A stretch of 64,000 nt of DNA from Streptomyces dysideae (GTDB lineage Bacteria; Actinomycetota; Actinomycetes; Streptomycetales; Streptomycetaceae). Shown here piece after piece: positions 48,901 to 59,317 of the stretch. Each line of letters opens with the position of its first letter. Positions within the stretch are counted from its first letter, which is position 1. The notes under the pieces were generated by a model. That model ran no database searches. It worked only from the letters and a program-made list of their open reading frames with translations, and was not told the origin of the DNA. The translations under genes and the position numbers were made by a program. The stretch is taken from assembly GCF_001514305.1 (NCBI RefSeq), contig NZ_KQ949081.1:213125-277124 (forward strand), in the 5' to 3' direction.

Positions 48901-49682
48901 CCGGCCCCTGTTCGTTGTCGTATTCGTTGTTGCTGTTCGTCGTCGCTGTCAGGCTTCTCCCAGACCGAGACGTGCCGTTCGCTCTCACTGGTGAACGGCT
49001 TCCGCGTCCAGCCGTCCCACCGCTCACGCAGTCGAAGCCCGGCCAGCTGTGCCATCAGGTCGAGTTCCGCGGGCCACACGTACCGGAACGGGACGGACCA
49101 GTAGGAGCCGCGACCGTCCACGACCTCGACGTAGTTCGAACTCATCGCCTGCGTCGCCACGTCGTACAGGTCGAACGACCATCGCGTCGGACTCGTGTGG
49201 AACGGTACGGCGTTCTGCCCGGGCGGAAGCCGGCGCAGGTCGGGGATCCCGACCTCGATGACGAAGGTCCCGCCGGGCTCCAGATGGTCGGCGACGTTAC
49301 GGAAACAGGCGACCTGCGCCTCCTGCGTCGTCAGATTCATGATCGTGTTGAAGACCAGGTACGCCACGGAGAACGTGCCGTCCACCTTCGCCGTCGCGAA
49401 GTCCCCGATCGTCACGCCGATCGCATCGCCACCCGGCTTCGCCCGCAGCCGGGCCACCATCGCCCGCGACATGTCGACACCGTGCACGGCGACACCCCGC
49501 CGCGCCAACGGCAGGGCGACGCGTCCGGTTCCGACGCCCAGTTCCAGGGCCCGCCCGTCGCCGGCCAGTTCGGTCAGGAAGCCGACCACCGGATCCACGG
49601 CATCGGGTGCGAACATCCCCGCCGACGACTCGTCGTACCTCGCCGCGACAGACTCTCCGAAGTAACCGTCCGTATCGTCCAC
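48897..49682 (-). CDS. Class I SAM-dependent methyltransferase
   Basis: The protein has 261 residues from GTG 49682 ([20 protein letters not shown]). Motif I is [20 protein letters not shown], then [15 protein letters not shown] and [20 protein letters not shown], a complete Rossmann methyltransferase. The substrate is unknown. An upstream ATG at 49763 is in frame, but it overlaps the palindrome at 49756 and the extra 27 residues look non-coding. It is divergent from the acyl-CoA operon. Confidence 0.85.
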   Translation of the reverse strand: MDDTDGYFGESVAARYDESSAGMFAPDAVDPVVGFLTELAGDGRALELGVGTGRVALPLARRGVAVHGVDMSRAMVARLRAKPGGDAIGVTIGDFATAKVDGTFSVAYLVFNTIMNLTTQEAQVACFRNVADHLEPGGTFVIEVGIPDLRRLPPGQNAVPFHTSPTRWSFDLYDVATQAMSSNYVEVVDGRGSYWSVPFRYVWPAELDLMAQLAGLRLRERWDGWTRKPFTSESERHVSVWEKPDSDDEQQQRIRQRTGAG

Positions 49683-49755
49683 CGGCCGACCGTACTGCGA
49701 GGGCCGACCGCGGCGCACGGCGATTTTGGTCCCGTCCTGTTGCGCCTCAATTAAT

Positions 49756-49769
49756 GCAAGCATGCTTGC
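49756..49769. promoter_or_regulatory. Palindromic operator for the acyl-CoA operon
   Basis: GCAAGCATGCTTGC is a perfect 14-bp palindrome in the divergent region between the methyltransferase and the TIGR03084 gene. It resembles TetR-family operators. The TetR gene at the end of the operon is the obvious candidate ligand-responsive repressor. Confidence 0.65.
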
Positions 49770-49840
49770 TTGTTTCTGGCATCGCTGCCATGCTCCTCCC
49801 CACCACGCCGCACACCGCCGTGCCCCGAGGGGAGCGCATC

Positions 49841-50635
49841 GTGTTCGATCCGACGCCCGTGATCGACGACCTGCGTGAGGAGAGCGAGGAACTCGACCTG
49901 CTGGTCGCCGAGTTGAGCCCGGAGCAGTGGGCGCTCGCCACCCCCGCACCCCGCTGGACCATCGCCCACCAGATCGCGCACCTCGCCTGGACCGACCGCG
50001 CCGCCCTCCTCGCCGTCACCGACCCCGGCGCCTTCACCCACGAGGTCGAGAAGGCCCTCGCCGCCCCCGACCGCTTCGTCGACGAGGGCGCCGAGGAGGG
50101 GGCGACGAAACCGGGGGCCGAGATCCTCGCGGGGTGGCGGGACGGGCGTAAGGCACTCGCAGCCGCCCTGTGTGCGGCACCCGCAGGAACCCGGTTTCCC
50201 TGGTACGGCCCACCCATGTCGGCCGCCTCTATGGCCACGGCCCGACTGATGGAGACCTGGGCCCACGGACTGGACGTCGCCGATGCGCTGGGTGTGGTGC
50301 GGACACCTACCGACCGGCTCCGGCATGTGGCGCGGATCGGTGTGCGGGCCCGCGACTACGCCTTCGGGGTACGGGGACTGACCCCGCCCACCGAGGAGTT
50401 CCGCGTCGAAATCGTCGGCCCGAGCGGCGACGTGTGGGCGTACGGCCCCGAAGACGCCCCCCAACGCGTCACCGGCCCCGCCTTCGACTTCTGCCTCCTC
50501 GTCACCCACCGCGCCCACCGCACCGACCTCGCGGTGACCGCCCACGGCCCCGACGCCGACCGTTGGCTGGACATCGCCCAGGCCTTCGCGGGCCCGCCCG
50601 GCGCCGGCCGCCCGCCGAAGGGGGCCGCGCGGTGA
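49841..50635 (+). CDS. TIGR03084-family DinB-like protein
   Basis: The protein has 264 residues from GTG 49841 (AGGGGAG six bases upstream). A DinB/mycothiol-dependent N-terminal fold is shown by [20 protein letters not shown] and [20 protein letters not shown], with metal-ligand-type histidines. A C-terminal SCP2-like region follows. The TIGR03084 family is a constant member of this actinobacterial operon; its role is unknown. It overlaps the next gene by four bases (GTGA). Confidence 0.85.
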   Translation: MFDPTPVIDDLREESEELDLLVAELSPEQWALATPAPRWTIAHQIAHLAWTDRAALLAVTDPGAFTHEVEKALAAPDRFVDEGAEEGATKPGAEILAGWRDGRKALAAALCAAPAGTRFPWYGPPMSAASMATARLMETWAHGLDVADALGVVRTPTDRLRHVARIGVRARDYAFGVRGLTPPTEEFRVEIVGPSGDVWAYGPEDAPQRVTGPAFDFCLLVTHRAHRTDLAVTAHGPDADRWLDIAQAFAGPPGAGRPPKGAAR

Positions 50636-52320
50636 CGTCCGCCCCGGGACCCCTCCGGATCGGCAACGCCTCCGGCTTCTACGGCGACCGCTTCGACGCC
50701 ATGCGCGAGATGCTCACCGGCGGTGACCTGGACGTCCTCACCGGCGACTACCTCGCCGAGCTCACCATGCTCATCCTGGGCCGGGACCGGCTCAAGGACC
50801 CCGGCGCCGGATACGCCCGCACCTTCCTGCGCCAGCTGGAGGAGTGCCTGGGCCTCGCACACGAGCGCGGCGTCCAGGTCGTGGCGAACGCCGGTGGTCT
50901 GAACCCGGCCGGACTCGCCGACGCCGTACGGGAGTTGGCCGACCGGCTCGGCATCCCCGTACGCGTCGCCCATGTGGAGGGCGACGACCTCACCGCCGGC
51001 CACCCAGGCAGCCTCGCCACCCACGCCTACCTCGGCGGCTTCGGCATCGCGGCCTGTCTGCGGGAGGGCGCCGACGTGGTGGTCACGGGACGGGTGACGG
51101 ACGCGGCCCTCGTCACCGGGCCCGCCGCCGCCCACTTCGGCTGGACGCCCAGCGAGTACGACCGGCTCGCGGGGGCCGTCGTCGCCGGGCACGTACTGGA
51201 GTGCGGGGCGCAGGCCACCGGCGGAAACTACGCCTTCTTTCAAGAGGGTTGCGTCCGGCGGCCCGGCTTCCCCCTCGCCGAGCTCCACGACGACGGCAGC
51301 TGTGTCATCACCAAACACCCCGGCACCGGCGGCCTCGTCGACGTCGGCACAGTGACCGCCCAGCTGCTCTACGAGACGGCCGGCGCCCGGTACGCCGGGC
51401 CGGACGTCACCGCCCGCCTCGACACCGTCCGGCTGACCCAGGACGGCCCCGACCGGGTGCGTGTCGAGGGCGTACGAGGCGAGGCCCCGCCCCCGACCCT
51501 CAAGGTCGGCGTGAACCGGCTCGGAGGCTTCCGCAACGAGGTCGCCTTCGTCCTCACCGGCCTCGACATCGACGCCAAGGCCGCCCTGGTGCGGGAGCAG
51601 ATGACGGCGGCGCTCGCCAAGTCGCTGCCCACCGACATCCGTTGGGACCTCGCCCGCACCGACCGCGCCGACGCCCCGACCGAGGAGACCGCGAGCGCGC
51701 TGCTGAGACTCGTCGTACGGGACCCGGACCAGGAGGCCGTCGGACGGGCGCTCAGCGGAGCCGCCGTCGAACTCGCCCTCGCCAGCTACCCCGGCTTCCA
51801 TGTGCTGGCGCCACCGGGAAAGGGCGCGCCCTATGGGGTCTTCGAGGACGTCTACGTCCCCCATGGCGCCGTCGCACATGTGGCAGTCCTCCACGACGGA
51901 CGCCGTATCCCCGTGTCCCCGCCCCACGACACCCGCGTACTCGACCCCGTACCGGAACCACCCCTGCCCAAGCCACCGCCGGACGGCCCCCGCAAGCGCG
52001 CCCCCCTCGGCCTGGTCGCCGGCGCCCGCAGCGGCGACAAGGGCGGGAACGCCAACGTCGGCGTCTGGGCCCGCACCGACGCCGCCTGGCGCTGGCTCGC
52101 CCACGAGCTGACGACCGACCGGTTCCACCAACTCATCCCCGAGAGCACCCAGTTGAACGTCACCCGCCACACCCTCCCCAACCTCCGCGCCCTCAACTTC
52201 GTCGTCGAGGGCCTCCTCGGCGAGGGCGTCGCCGCCCAGCACCGCTTCGACCCTCAGGCCAAGGCCCTCGGCGAATGGCTGCGCTCCCGCCACCTGGACC
52301 TACCGGAGGCTCTGCTGTGA
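50632..52320 (+). CDS. AtuA-like protein (DUF1446)
   Basis: The 562-residue protein has an N-terminal AtuA domain ([56 protein letters not shown]). The C-terminal AtuA-like ferredoxin-fold domain ([39 protein letters not shown]) makes this the full-length fused form. AtuA is needed for acyclic terpene (citronellol/geraniol) utilisation in Pseudomonas; its biochemical step is unresolved. It is coupled to both neighbours by 4-base overlaps. Confidence 0.9.
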   Translation: MTSAPGPLRIGNASGFYGDRFDAMREMLTGGDLDVLTGDYLAELTMLILGRDRLKDPGAGYARTFLRQLEECLGLAHERGVQVVANAGGLNPAGLADAVRELADRLGIPVRVAHVEGDDLTAGHPGSLATHAYLGGFGIAACLREGADVVVTGRVTDAALVTGPAAAHFGWTPSEYDRLAGAVVAGHVLECGAQATGGNYAFFQEGCVRRPGFPLAELHDDGSCVITKHPGTGGLVDVGTVTAQLLYETAGARYAGPDVTARLDTVRLTQDGPDRVRVEGVRGEAPPPTLKVGVNRLGGFRNEVAFVLTGLDIDAKAALVREQMTAALAKSLPTDIRWDLARTDRADAPTEETASALLRLVVRDPDQEAVGRALSGAAVELALASYPGFHVLAPPGKGAPYGVFEDVYVPHGAVAHVAVLHDGRRIPVSPPHDTRVLDPVPEPPLPKPPPDGPRKRAPLGLVAGARSGDKGGNANVGVWARTDAAWRWLAHELTTDRFHQLIPESTQLNVTRHTLPNLRALNFVVEGLLGEGVAAQHRFDPQAKALGEWLRSRHLDLPEALL

Positions 52321-53915
52321 CGGTCCTCACCTCCGCCCTGGACACCCACAGCCCCGACTACACGGCCAACCGCGACGCCATGCTCGCCAAGCTCGCCGAC
52401 CTGGACGCCGAGCACGCCAAGGCCCTCGCGGGCGGCGGCGACAAGTACGTCGAACGGCACCGGGGACGCGGCAAGCTCCTCGCCCGCGAGCGCATCGAGC
52501 TGCTCCTCGACCCCGACACGCCCTTCCTGGAACTGTCCCCGCTGGCCGCCTGGGGCAGCGACTACACCGTCGGCGCCTCCCTGGTCACCGGCATCGGCGT
52601 CGTCGAGGGCGTGGAGTGCCTGATCACCGCCAACGACCCCACCGTGCGCGGCGGCGCCAGCAACCCGTGGAGCCTGAAGAAGGCGCTCAGGGCCAACGAC
52701 ATCGCCCTCGCCAACCGGCTGCCCTGCATCAGCCTCGTCGAGTCGGGTGGGGCCGATCTGCCGTCGCAGAAGGAGATCTTCATCCCGGGCGGCGCGATCT
52801 TCCGCGACCTGACCCGCCTGTCCGCCGCCGGAATCCCGACCATCGCCGTCGTCTTCGGCAACTCCACCGCCGGCGGTGCGTACATCCCTGGCATGTCCGA
52901 CCACGTGATCATGGTCAAGGAGCGCGCCAAGGTGTTCCTCGGCGGGCCGCCGCTGGTGAAGATGGCCACCGGTGAGGAGAGCGACGACGAGTCCCTGGGC
53001 GGCGCCGAGATGCACGCGCGCGTGTCGGGCCTGGCCGACTACTTCGCCGTCGACGAGCCGGACGCCCTGCGACAGGCACGGCGCGTGGTCGCCCGCCTCA
53101 ACCACCGCAAGGCGTACGACGATCCCGGCCCGGCCGCGCCCCCCAAGTACGCGGAGGAGGAGCTGCTCGGCATCGTCCCAGGGGATCTGCGCACCCCCTT
53201 CGACCCGCGCGAGGTCATCGCCCGGATCGTCGACGCCTCCGACTTCGACGAGTTCAAGCCGCTGTACGGGACGAGCCTCACGACCGGCTGGGCCACCCTG
53301 CACGGCTACCCGGTCGGCGTGCTGGCCAACGCCCAGGGCGTCCTCTTCAGCGCGGAGTCCCAGAAGGCCGCCCAGTTCATCCAGCTCGCCAACCAGCGCG
53401 ACATCCCGCTGCTCTTCCTGCACAACACCACCGGCTACATGGTCGGCAGGGAGTACGAACAGGGCGGCATCATCAAGCACGGCGCGATGATGATCAACGC
53501 GGTGAGCAACAGCCGGGTGCCCCACCTGTCCGTCCTCATGGGCGCGTCGTACGGCGCCGGTCACTACGGCATGTGCGGCCGCGCCTACGACCCCCGCTTC
53601 CTCTTCGCCTGGCCCAGCGCCAAGTCGGCCGTCATGGGCCCACAGCAGCTTGCGGGCGTCCTCTCCATCGTCGCCCGGCAGTCGGCGGCCGCGAAGGGCC
53701 GGCCGTACGACGAGGAGGCCGACGCCGCCCTGCGCGCGATGGTGGAGCAGCAGATCGAGTCCGAGTCGCTGCCCATGTTCCTGTCCGGGCGGCTGTACGA
53801 CGACGGCGTCATCGACCCGCGCGACACCCGCACCGTTCTCGGCCTGTGCCTGTCCGCGATCCACACGGCGCCCTACGAAGGCGTGCGCGGCGGCTTCGGC
53901 GTCTTCCGGATGTGA
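52317..53915 (+). CDS. Acyl-CoA carboxylase beta subunit (MCC-like)
   Basis: This 532-residue carboxyltransferase of the methylcrotonyl-CoA carboxylase type has RGRGKLLARERIELLLDPDT, CLITANDPTVRGGASNPWSL and the oxyanion-hole glycines in FGNSTAGGAYIPGM and MGASYGAGHYGMCGRAYDPR. It transfers carboxyl from biotin to a branched enoyl-CoA. It pairs with the alpha subunit encoded next. MCC or geranyl-CoA carboxylase activity are both possible; its context with AtuA leaves either open. Confidence 0.92.
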   Translation: MTVLTSALDTHSPDYTANRDAMLAKLADLDAEHAKALAGGGDKYVERHRGRGKLLARERIELLLDPDTPFLELSPLAAWGSDYTVGASLVTGIGVVEGVECLITANDPTVRGGASNPWSLKKALRANDIALANRLPCISLVESGGADLPSQKEIFIPGGAIFRDLTRLSAAGIPTIAVVFGNSTAGGAYIPGMSDHVIMVKERAKVFLGGPPLVKMATGEESDDESLGGAEMHARVSGLADYFAVDEPDALRQARRVVARLNHRKAYDDPGPAAPPKYAEEELLGIVPGDLRTPFDPREVIARIVDASDFDEFKPLYGTSLTTGWATLHGYPVGVLANAQGVLFSAESQKAAQFIQLANQRDIPLLFLHNTTGYMVGREYEQGGIIKHGAMMINAVSNSRVPHLSVLMGASYGAGHYGMCGRAYDPRFLFAWPSAKSAVMGPQQLAGVLSIVARQSAAAKGRPYDEEADAALRAMVEQQIESESLPMFLSGRLYDDGVIDPRDTRTVLGLCLSAIHTAPYEGVRGGFGVFRM

Positions 53916-53924
53916 GGGGCCAGC

Positions 53925-53963
53925 GATGACTTGTGAGGCCACGTGATGATGACCTGTGAGGCC
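53925..53963 (+). repeat. Imperfect 16-bp direct repeat before the alpha-subunit start
   Basis: GATGACTTGTGAGGCC (53925) and GATGACCTGTGAGGCC (53948) lie in the 50-base gap between beta and alpha subunit genes, the only long gap in the 5' part of the operon. The second copy supplies the GAGG before GTG 53966. Confidence 0.7.
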
Positions 53964-53965
53964 CA

Positions 53966-55810
53966 GTGATTACTTCTGTGCTCGTCGCCAACCGCGGCGA
54001 GATCGCCTGCCGCGTCTTCCGCACCTGCGGTGAGTTGGGAATCCGAACGGTCGCCGTGCACTCGGACGCCGACGCGAACGCCCGCCACCAGCGCGTGGCC
54101 GACATGGCCGTACGCCTGCCCGGAGCGGCGCCCTCCGAGACGTACCTCCGCGCCGACCTGGTCGTGCAGGCGGCGATCGCCTCCGGCGCGGACGCCGTAC
54201 ACCCCGGCTACGGCTTCCTCTCCGAGAACCCCGACTTCGCCCGCGCGGTCCTCGACGCCGGCCTGATCTGGGTCGGCCCGCCCCCGGAGGCGATCGAGGC
54301 GATGGCGTCCAAGACACGCGCCAAGGAGCTGATGGGGCTCGCGCCCCTGCGTGAGGTCGCGCAGGGCGACCTGCCGGTGCTCGTGAAGGCGTCCGCGGGC
54401 GGCGGGGGCCGCGGGATGCGGATCGTGCGCCGTCTCGAGGAGCTCGACGCCGCCCTGGAGGGCGCGCGCACCGAGGCCGCGAGCGCCTTCGGGGACGGCG
54501 AGGTCTTCGTCGAGCCGTACATCGAGGACGGCCGCCACGTCGAGGTGCAGATCCTCGCCGACACCCACGGCACGGTCTGGACCCTCGGCACCCGGGACTG
54601 CTCCCTCCAGCGCCGCCACCAGAAGGTCATCGAAGAGGCCCCCGCACCGGGTTTGAATCCCGAACTGACCGCGACCCTGTACGAGACGGCGACCCGCGCC
54701 GCCCGAGCGGTCGCCTACACAGGCGCCGGCACCGTCGAGTTCCTGGTCACCGGCGACCAGGCGCACTTCCTGGAGATGAACACCCGCCTCCAGGTCGAAC
54801 ACCCCGTCACGGAAGCGATCCACGGCATCGACCTGGTGGCCCTCCAGATCCGCATCGCGGAAGGCCACGCCCTGGAGACCCCCGACCCCCCACACGCGCG
54901 TGGCCACGCCGTGGAAGCCCGCCTCTACGCCGAGGACCCCGCGTCCGGCTGGACCCCCCAGACCGGCACCCTGCACCACCTGGCCGTCCCGCCGTCCGTC
55001 CGCCTGGACACGGGCTACGACGACGGCGACGAGATCGGCGTCCACTACGACCCCATGCTGGCGAAGGCCGTCGCCCACGCCCCCACGCGCGCGGACGCCA
55101 TCCGCAAGCTGGCGGGCGCCCTGGAACGGACGACGATCCACGGCCCCACGACCAACCGGGACCTCCTCGTCCGCTCCCTGCGGCACAAGGAGTTCACCAC
55201 GGCCCGCATGGACACCGGCTTCTACACCCGCCACCTCCCCGAGCTGACCACCACCGACCCCGACCCGCACGCCCCCCTGGCCGCCGCCCTCGCCGACACC
55301 CAGGGCCGCTCCCGCTTCGGCGGCTGGCGCAACCTGCCCTCCCAGCCACAGACCAAGCGCTACGCCATGGCGGGCGAGGAACACGAGGCCACGTACCGCC
55401 ACACGCGCGTGGGCCTCAGCGCGGAGGGCGTCCGGGTCGTACACGCCGACGCGCGTCTCGTCGTACTCGAAGTGGACGGCGTACGAAGGAAGTTCGAGAT
55501 CGCGCGCTACGGCGACCAGGTCCACGTGAACGCGACCACCCTCACCGCCCTGCCCCGCTTCCCCGACCCGACCGCCCAGCACGCCCCGGGCTCCCTGCTC
55601 GCCCCCATGCCCGGCACGGTGATCCGAGTGGCCGACGGCCTGACCGAGGGAGCCGCCGTACAGGCCGGAGAACCCCTCCTGTGGCTGGAGGCGATGAAGA
55701 TGGAACACAAGATCACGGCACCCGCCACAGGCACGCTGACGGCCCTGCACGCCGTGCCGGGACAACAAGTGGCGGTAGGCGCACTACTGGCGGTAGTGCA
55801 GCCGGCCTAA
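53966..55810 (+). CDS. Acyl-CoA carboxylase alpha subunit (biotin carboxylase plus BCCP)
   Basis: The 614-residue protein has an N-terminal biotin carboxylase (VLVANRGEIACRVFRTCGEL; ATP-binding SAGGGGRGM; catalytic region EMNTRLQVEHPVTE), a linker domain, and a C-terminal biotinyl domain with EAMKMEH (biotinylated lysine). It carboxylates biotin with ATP and bicarbonate. The stretch between AKELM and LPVLVKA is only about 12 residues, shorter than in characterised MCC alpha subunits; this may be family-specific. Confidence 0.93.
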   Translation: MITSVLVANRGEIACRVFRTCGELGIRTVAVHSDADANARHQRVADMAVRLPGAAPSETYLRADLVVQAAIASGADAVHPGYGFLSENPDFARAVLDAGLIWVGPPPEAIEAMASKTRAKELMGLAPLREVAQGDLPVLVKASAGGGGRGMRIVRRLEELDAALEGARTEAASAFGDGEVFVEPYIEDGRHVEVQILADTHGTVWTLGTRDCSLQRRHQKVIEEAPAPGLNPELTATLYETATRAARAVAYTGAGTVEFLVTGDQAHFLEMNTRLQVEHPVTEAIHGIDLVALQIRIAEGHALETPDPPHARGHAVEARLYAEDPASGWTPQTGTLHHLAVPPSVRLDTGYDDGDEIGVHYDPMLAKAVAHAPTRADAIRKLAGALERTTIHGPTTNRDLLVRSLRHKEFTTARMDTGFYTRHLPELTTTDPDPHAPLAAALADTQGRSRFGGWRNLPSQPQTKRYAMAGEEHEATYRHTRVGLSAEGVRVVHADARLVVLEVDGVRRKFEIARYGDQVHVNATTLTALPRFPDPTAQHAPGSLLAPMPGTVIRVADGLTEGAAVQAGEPLLWLEAMKMEHKITAPATGTLTALHAVPGQQVAVGALLAVVQPA

Positions 55811-55854
55811 GGGGCGCGACCAGCCACATCCGACCCGCACCCGGAAGGAGCCCC

Positions 55855-56988
55855 ATGCCCCCCACCACAGAATCCGAAGAACACAAGGCCCTACGATCCG
55901 CAGTAGCAGCCCTCGGAAAGCGCCACGGCCGCAACTACGACCGAGAAGCACTCTGGACCGAAGCAGCCAAACTCGGCTATCTAGGCGTCAACCTCCCAGA
56001 GCAATACGGAGGCGGAGGAGGCGGCATAGCCGAACTCTCCATCGTCCTGGAAGAACTCGGCGCCGCAGGCTGCCCCCTACTGATGATGGTCGTCTCCCCC
56101 GCCATCTGCGGCACAGTTATCGCCCGCTTCGGCACAGAAGCCCAAAAACAGCACTGGCTCCCCGCCCTCGCCGACGGCACCCGCACCATGGCCTTCGGCA
56201 TCACCGAACCCGACGCCGGCTCCAACAGCCACCGCATCACGACAACCGCCCGCAAAGACGGCACCGACTGGCTCCTCACCGGCCGCAAGGTCTTCATCTC
56301 CGGCGTGGACACAGCCGACGTCACCCTCATAGTCGGCCGCACAGAAGACGCCCGCACCGGCCGCCTCAAGCCCTGCCTGTTCATCGTCCCAAGGGACGCC
56401 GAGGGCTTCACCCGCCGCCAGATCGACATGGAACTCCAGGCCGTGGAGAAGCAGTTCGAGCTGACACTCGACGACGTACGCCTCCCCGCCGACGCCCTCG
56501 TGGGCGACGAGGACGCCGGCCTCCTCCAGCTCTTCGCCGGCCTCAACCCCGAGCGCATCATGACGGCCGCGTTCGCGATCGGCATGGGACGCTACGCACT
56601 CGCGCAAGCGATCACGTACGCCCGCGACCGCACCGTATGGAACACCCCCATCGGCGCCCACCAGGCCATCGCACACCCCCTCGCCCAGGCGCACATCGAC
56701 CTCGAACTGGCCCGCCTGATGATGCAGAAGGCGGCATACCTGTACGACGAGGGCGACGACGAGGGCGCGGGCGAGGCCGCCAACATGGCCAAGTACGCGG
56801 CGGGAGAGGCCTGCGTGAGGGCCGTGGACCAGGCCGTGCACACCCTCGGCGGCAACGGCCTCACGCGCGAGTTCGGGCTCGCCTCGTTGATAACCGCCGC
56901 ACGCGTGTCCCGTATTGCTCCGGTGAGCCGGGAGATGATTCTCAACTACGTCTCCCACCAGACCCTGGGCCTGCCCAAGTCGTACTGA
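55855..56988 (+). CDS. Acyl-CoA dehydrogenase
   Basis: The 377-residue protein has LGYLGVNLPEQYGGGGGGIA, MAFGITEPDAGSNSH (flavin/substrate signature), QAVEKQFELTLDDVRLPADA, RTVWNTPIGAHQAIAHPLAQ and the C-terminal QAVHTLGGNGLTREFG. It oxidises an acyl-CoA to the 2-enoyl-CoA using FAD and passes electrons to ETF. Its place before carboxylation suggests it makes the carboxylase's substrate. GGAAGGAG precedes ATG 55855. Confidence 0.92.
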   Translation: MPPTTESEEHKALRSAVAALGKRHGRNYDREALWTEAAKLGYLGVNLPEQYGGGGGGIAELSIVLEELGAAGCPLLMMVVSPAICGTVIARFGTEAQKQHWLPALADGTRTMAFGITEPDAGSNSHRITTTARKDGTDWLLTGRKVFISGVDTADVTLIVGRTEDARTGRLKPCLFIVPRDAEGFTRRQIDMELQAVEKQFELTLDDVRLPADALVGDEDAGLLQLFAGLNPERIMTAAFAIGMGRYALAQAITYARDRTVWNTPIGAHQAIAHPLAQAHIDLELARLMMQKAAYLYDEGDDEGAGEAANMAKYAAGEACVRAVDQAVHTLGGNGLTREFGLASLITAARVSRIAPVSREMILNYVSHQTLGLPKSY

Positions 56989-57017
56989 TCCGGCACCGTG
57001 TGGCGCGAGGAGGAACC

Positions 57018-58586
57018 ATGTTCCGCAGCGAGTACGCAGACGTCCCACCCGTAGAACTCCCCATCCACGAGGCGGTGCTGGGCCGGGCCGCCGAGTTCGG
57101 TGACGCGCCCGCCCTCATCGACGGCACGGACGGCACCACCCTCACCTACGACCAGGTGGACCGCTTCCACCGGACGGTCGCCGCAGCCCTCGCCGAAGCG
57201 GGCGTCCGCAAGGGCGACGTCCTCGCCCTGCACAGCCCCAACACGGTCGCCTTCCCGATCGCCTTCTACGCCGCCACGCGCGCGGGGGCCACCGTCACCA
57301 CCGTGCACCCGCTCGCCACGCCGGAGGAGTTCGCCAAGCAGCTCAAGGACTCGGCGGCCCGCTGGATCGTCACCGTCTCACCGCTGCTGGAGGCGGCACG
57401 CCGGGCCGCCGAACTCGCCGGCGGGGTGGAGGAGATCTTCGTCTGCGACAGCGCTCCCGGCCACCGGTCACTCATCGACATGCTGGCCTCGGCCGCCCCC
57501 GAACCGCAGGTCACCATCGACCCCGTGGCGGACGTGGCGGCCCTCCCGTACTCGTCGGGAACGACGGGCACCCCCAAGGGCGTGATGCTCACGCACCGCC
57601 AGATCGCCACCAACCTCGCCCAGCTCGAACCCGTCATGCCGGCAGGACCCGGCGACCGCATCCTCGCCGTCCTGCCGTTCTTCCACATCTACGGCCTGAC
57701 AGCCCTCATGAACGCACCCCTGCGCCAGGGCGCCACCGTCGTTGTCCTGCCCCGCTTCGACCTGGAGACCTTCCTCGCCGCCATCCAGAACCACCGCATC
57801 ACCGGCCTCTACGTCGCCCCGCCGATCGTCCTGGCCCTCGCCAAACACCCGCTGGTCGCGCAGTACGACCTGTCGTCCCTGAAGTACATAACCAGCGCCG
57901 CCGCCCCCCTGGACGCCAAGCTCGCCGCCGCCTGCTCCGAGCGCCTCGGCCTACCGCCCGTCGGCCAGGCCTACGGCATGACGGAACTGTCACCGGGCAC
58001 CCACGTCGTCCCCGTGGACGCCATGCACGACGCCCCCGCCGGCACCGTCGGCAAGCTCATCGCCGGCACCGAGATGCGCATCGTCTCCCTCGACGACCCC
58101 GACAAGGACCTCGGCGTCGGCGAGGCCGGCGAGATCCTCATCCGCGGCCCCCAGATCATGAAGGGCTACCTGGGCCGCCCCGACGCCACCGCCGCGATGA
58201 TCGACCCCGACGGCTGGCTGCACACCGGCGACGTCGGCCACGCGGACGCCGACGGCTGGCTGTTCGTCGTGGACCGGGTCAAGGAGCTCATCAAGTACAA
58301 GGGCTTCCAAGTGGCCCCCGCCGAACTGGAGGCCCTCCTCCTCACCCACCCCGGCATCGCCGACACGGCAGTCATCGGCGTCTACAACGACGACGGCAAC
58401 GAAGTCCCGCACGCCTACGTGGTCCGCCAGCCGTCCGCCACCGACCTCTCCGAAGGAGAGGTCATGATGTACGTCGCCGAACGCGTCGCCCCCTACAAAC
58501 GCGTCCGCCAGGTCACCTTCATCGACGCCGTACCGAGAGCGGCGTCCGGCAAGATCCTGCGCCGGGAACTGAGGGGGCGATCGTGA
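57018..58586 (+). CDS. 4-coumarate/cinnamate-CoA-ligase-like enzyme
   Basis: This 522-residue ANL-superfamily acid-CoA ligase has the P-loop PYSSGTTGTPKGVMLTH, A5 region YGMTELSP, A8 YLHTGD-equivalent GWLHTGDVGHAD and terminal lysine PRAASGKILRREL. From memory it is the counterpart of S. coelicolor ScCCL, a cinnamate/4-coumarate CoA ligase. In this operon it would activate the starting acid. AGGAGG precedes ATG 57018. Confidence 0.88.
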   Translation: MFRSEYADVPPVELPIHEAVLGRAAEFGDAPALIDGTDGTTLTYDQVDRFHRTVAAALAEAGVRKGDVLALHSPNTVAFPIAFYAATRAGATVTTVHPLATPEEFAKQLKDSAARWIVTVSPLLEAARRAAELAGGVEEIFVCDSAPGHRSLIDMLASAAPEPQVTIDPVADVAALPYSSGTTGTPKGVMLTHRQIATNLAQLEPVMPAGPGDRILAVLPFFHIYGLTALMNAPLRQGATVVVLPRFDLETFLAAIQNHRITGLYVAPPIVLALAKHPLVAQYDLSSLKYITSAAAPLDAKLAAACSERLGLPPVGQAYGMTELSPGTHVVPVDAMHDAPAGTVGKLIAGTEMRIVSLDDPDKDLGVGEAGEILIRGPQIMKGYLGRPDATAAMIDPDGWLHTGDVGHADADGWLFVVDRVKELIKYKGFQVAPAELEALLLTHPGIADTAVIGVYNDDGNEVPHAYVVRQPSATDLSEGEVMMYVAERVAPYKRVRQVTFIDAVPRAASGKILRRELRGRS

Positions 58587-59317
58587 CGTTGATCGACCGT
58601 ACACGCGCGCGTGCCGTCGAGACCCTCACCCTCGACTCCCCACACAACCGCAACGCCCTCTCGGCACCCCTGGTGGCCGAACTCGCCGACGCGCTGACGG
58701 ACTGCGCCAAGAACACCGACGTACGCGCGATCGTCCTCACCCACACCGGCAACACCTTCTGCGCGGGCGCCGACCTGCGCGAGCCACCACCCCCCGCCGC
58801 ACTCGTGGGCCTCCTCCGCCAGATCGTCGAACTGCCCAAACCGGTACTGGCACGGGTGACCGGCCACGCACGCGCGGGCGGCCTCGGCCTCCTGGCGGCA
58901 TGCGACATGTCGGCGGCATCACCCCGGGCCACCTTCGCCTTCACAGAGGTACGCATCGGAGTCGCCCCCGCCGTCATCTCCCTCCCCCTGCTGCCCCGCA
59001 CCGACCCCCGCGCCCTGGCCCGCTACTACCTCACCGGCGAGACCTTCGACGCCACCGAGGCCACCCGCATCGGCCTCCTGACGACCACGGCCGACGACGT
59101 CGACGAGGCACTGACCCCCCTCCTGGACGGCCTGCGCCGGGCATCCCCCCAGGGCCTGGCGGAAACGAAGGCACTGCTCACAGCTAGGGTGCTGGAAACC
59201 TTCGACCGGGACGCGGCCGACCTCACCGCGCTCTCGGCCCGGCTGTTCTCCTCCGCACCGGCACGCGAGGGAATGACGGCCTTCCTAGAACGACGGGATC
59301 CCGCATGGGTGGTGTGA
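58583..59317 (+). CDS. Enoyl-CoA hydratase/isomerase
   Basis: The 244-residue crotonase-fold protein has FCAGADLREPPPPAALVGLL (oxyanion hole and CoA pocket), GHARAGGLGLLAACDMSAA and a catalytic-region glutamate in FAFTEVRIGVAP. It hydrates the enoyl-CoA product of the carboxylase, as LiuC/AtuE do. It overlaps the ligase by four bases and the TetR gene by 13, so it is within the operon. Confidence 0.9.
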   Translation: MTLIDRTRARAVETLTLDSPHNRNALSAPLVAELADALTDCAKNTDVRAIVLTHTGNTFCAGADLREPPPPAALVGLLRQIVELPKPVLARVTGHARAGGLGLLAACDMSAASPRATFAFTEVRIGVAPAVISLPLLPRTDPRALARYYLTGETFDATEATRIGLLTTTADDVDEALTPLLDGLRRASPQGLAETKALLTARVLETFDRDAADLTALSARLFSSAPAREGMTAFLERRDPAWVV

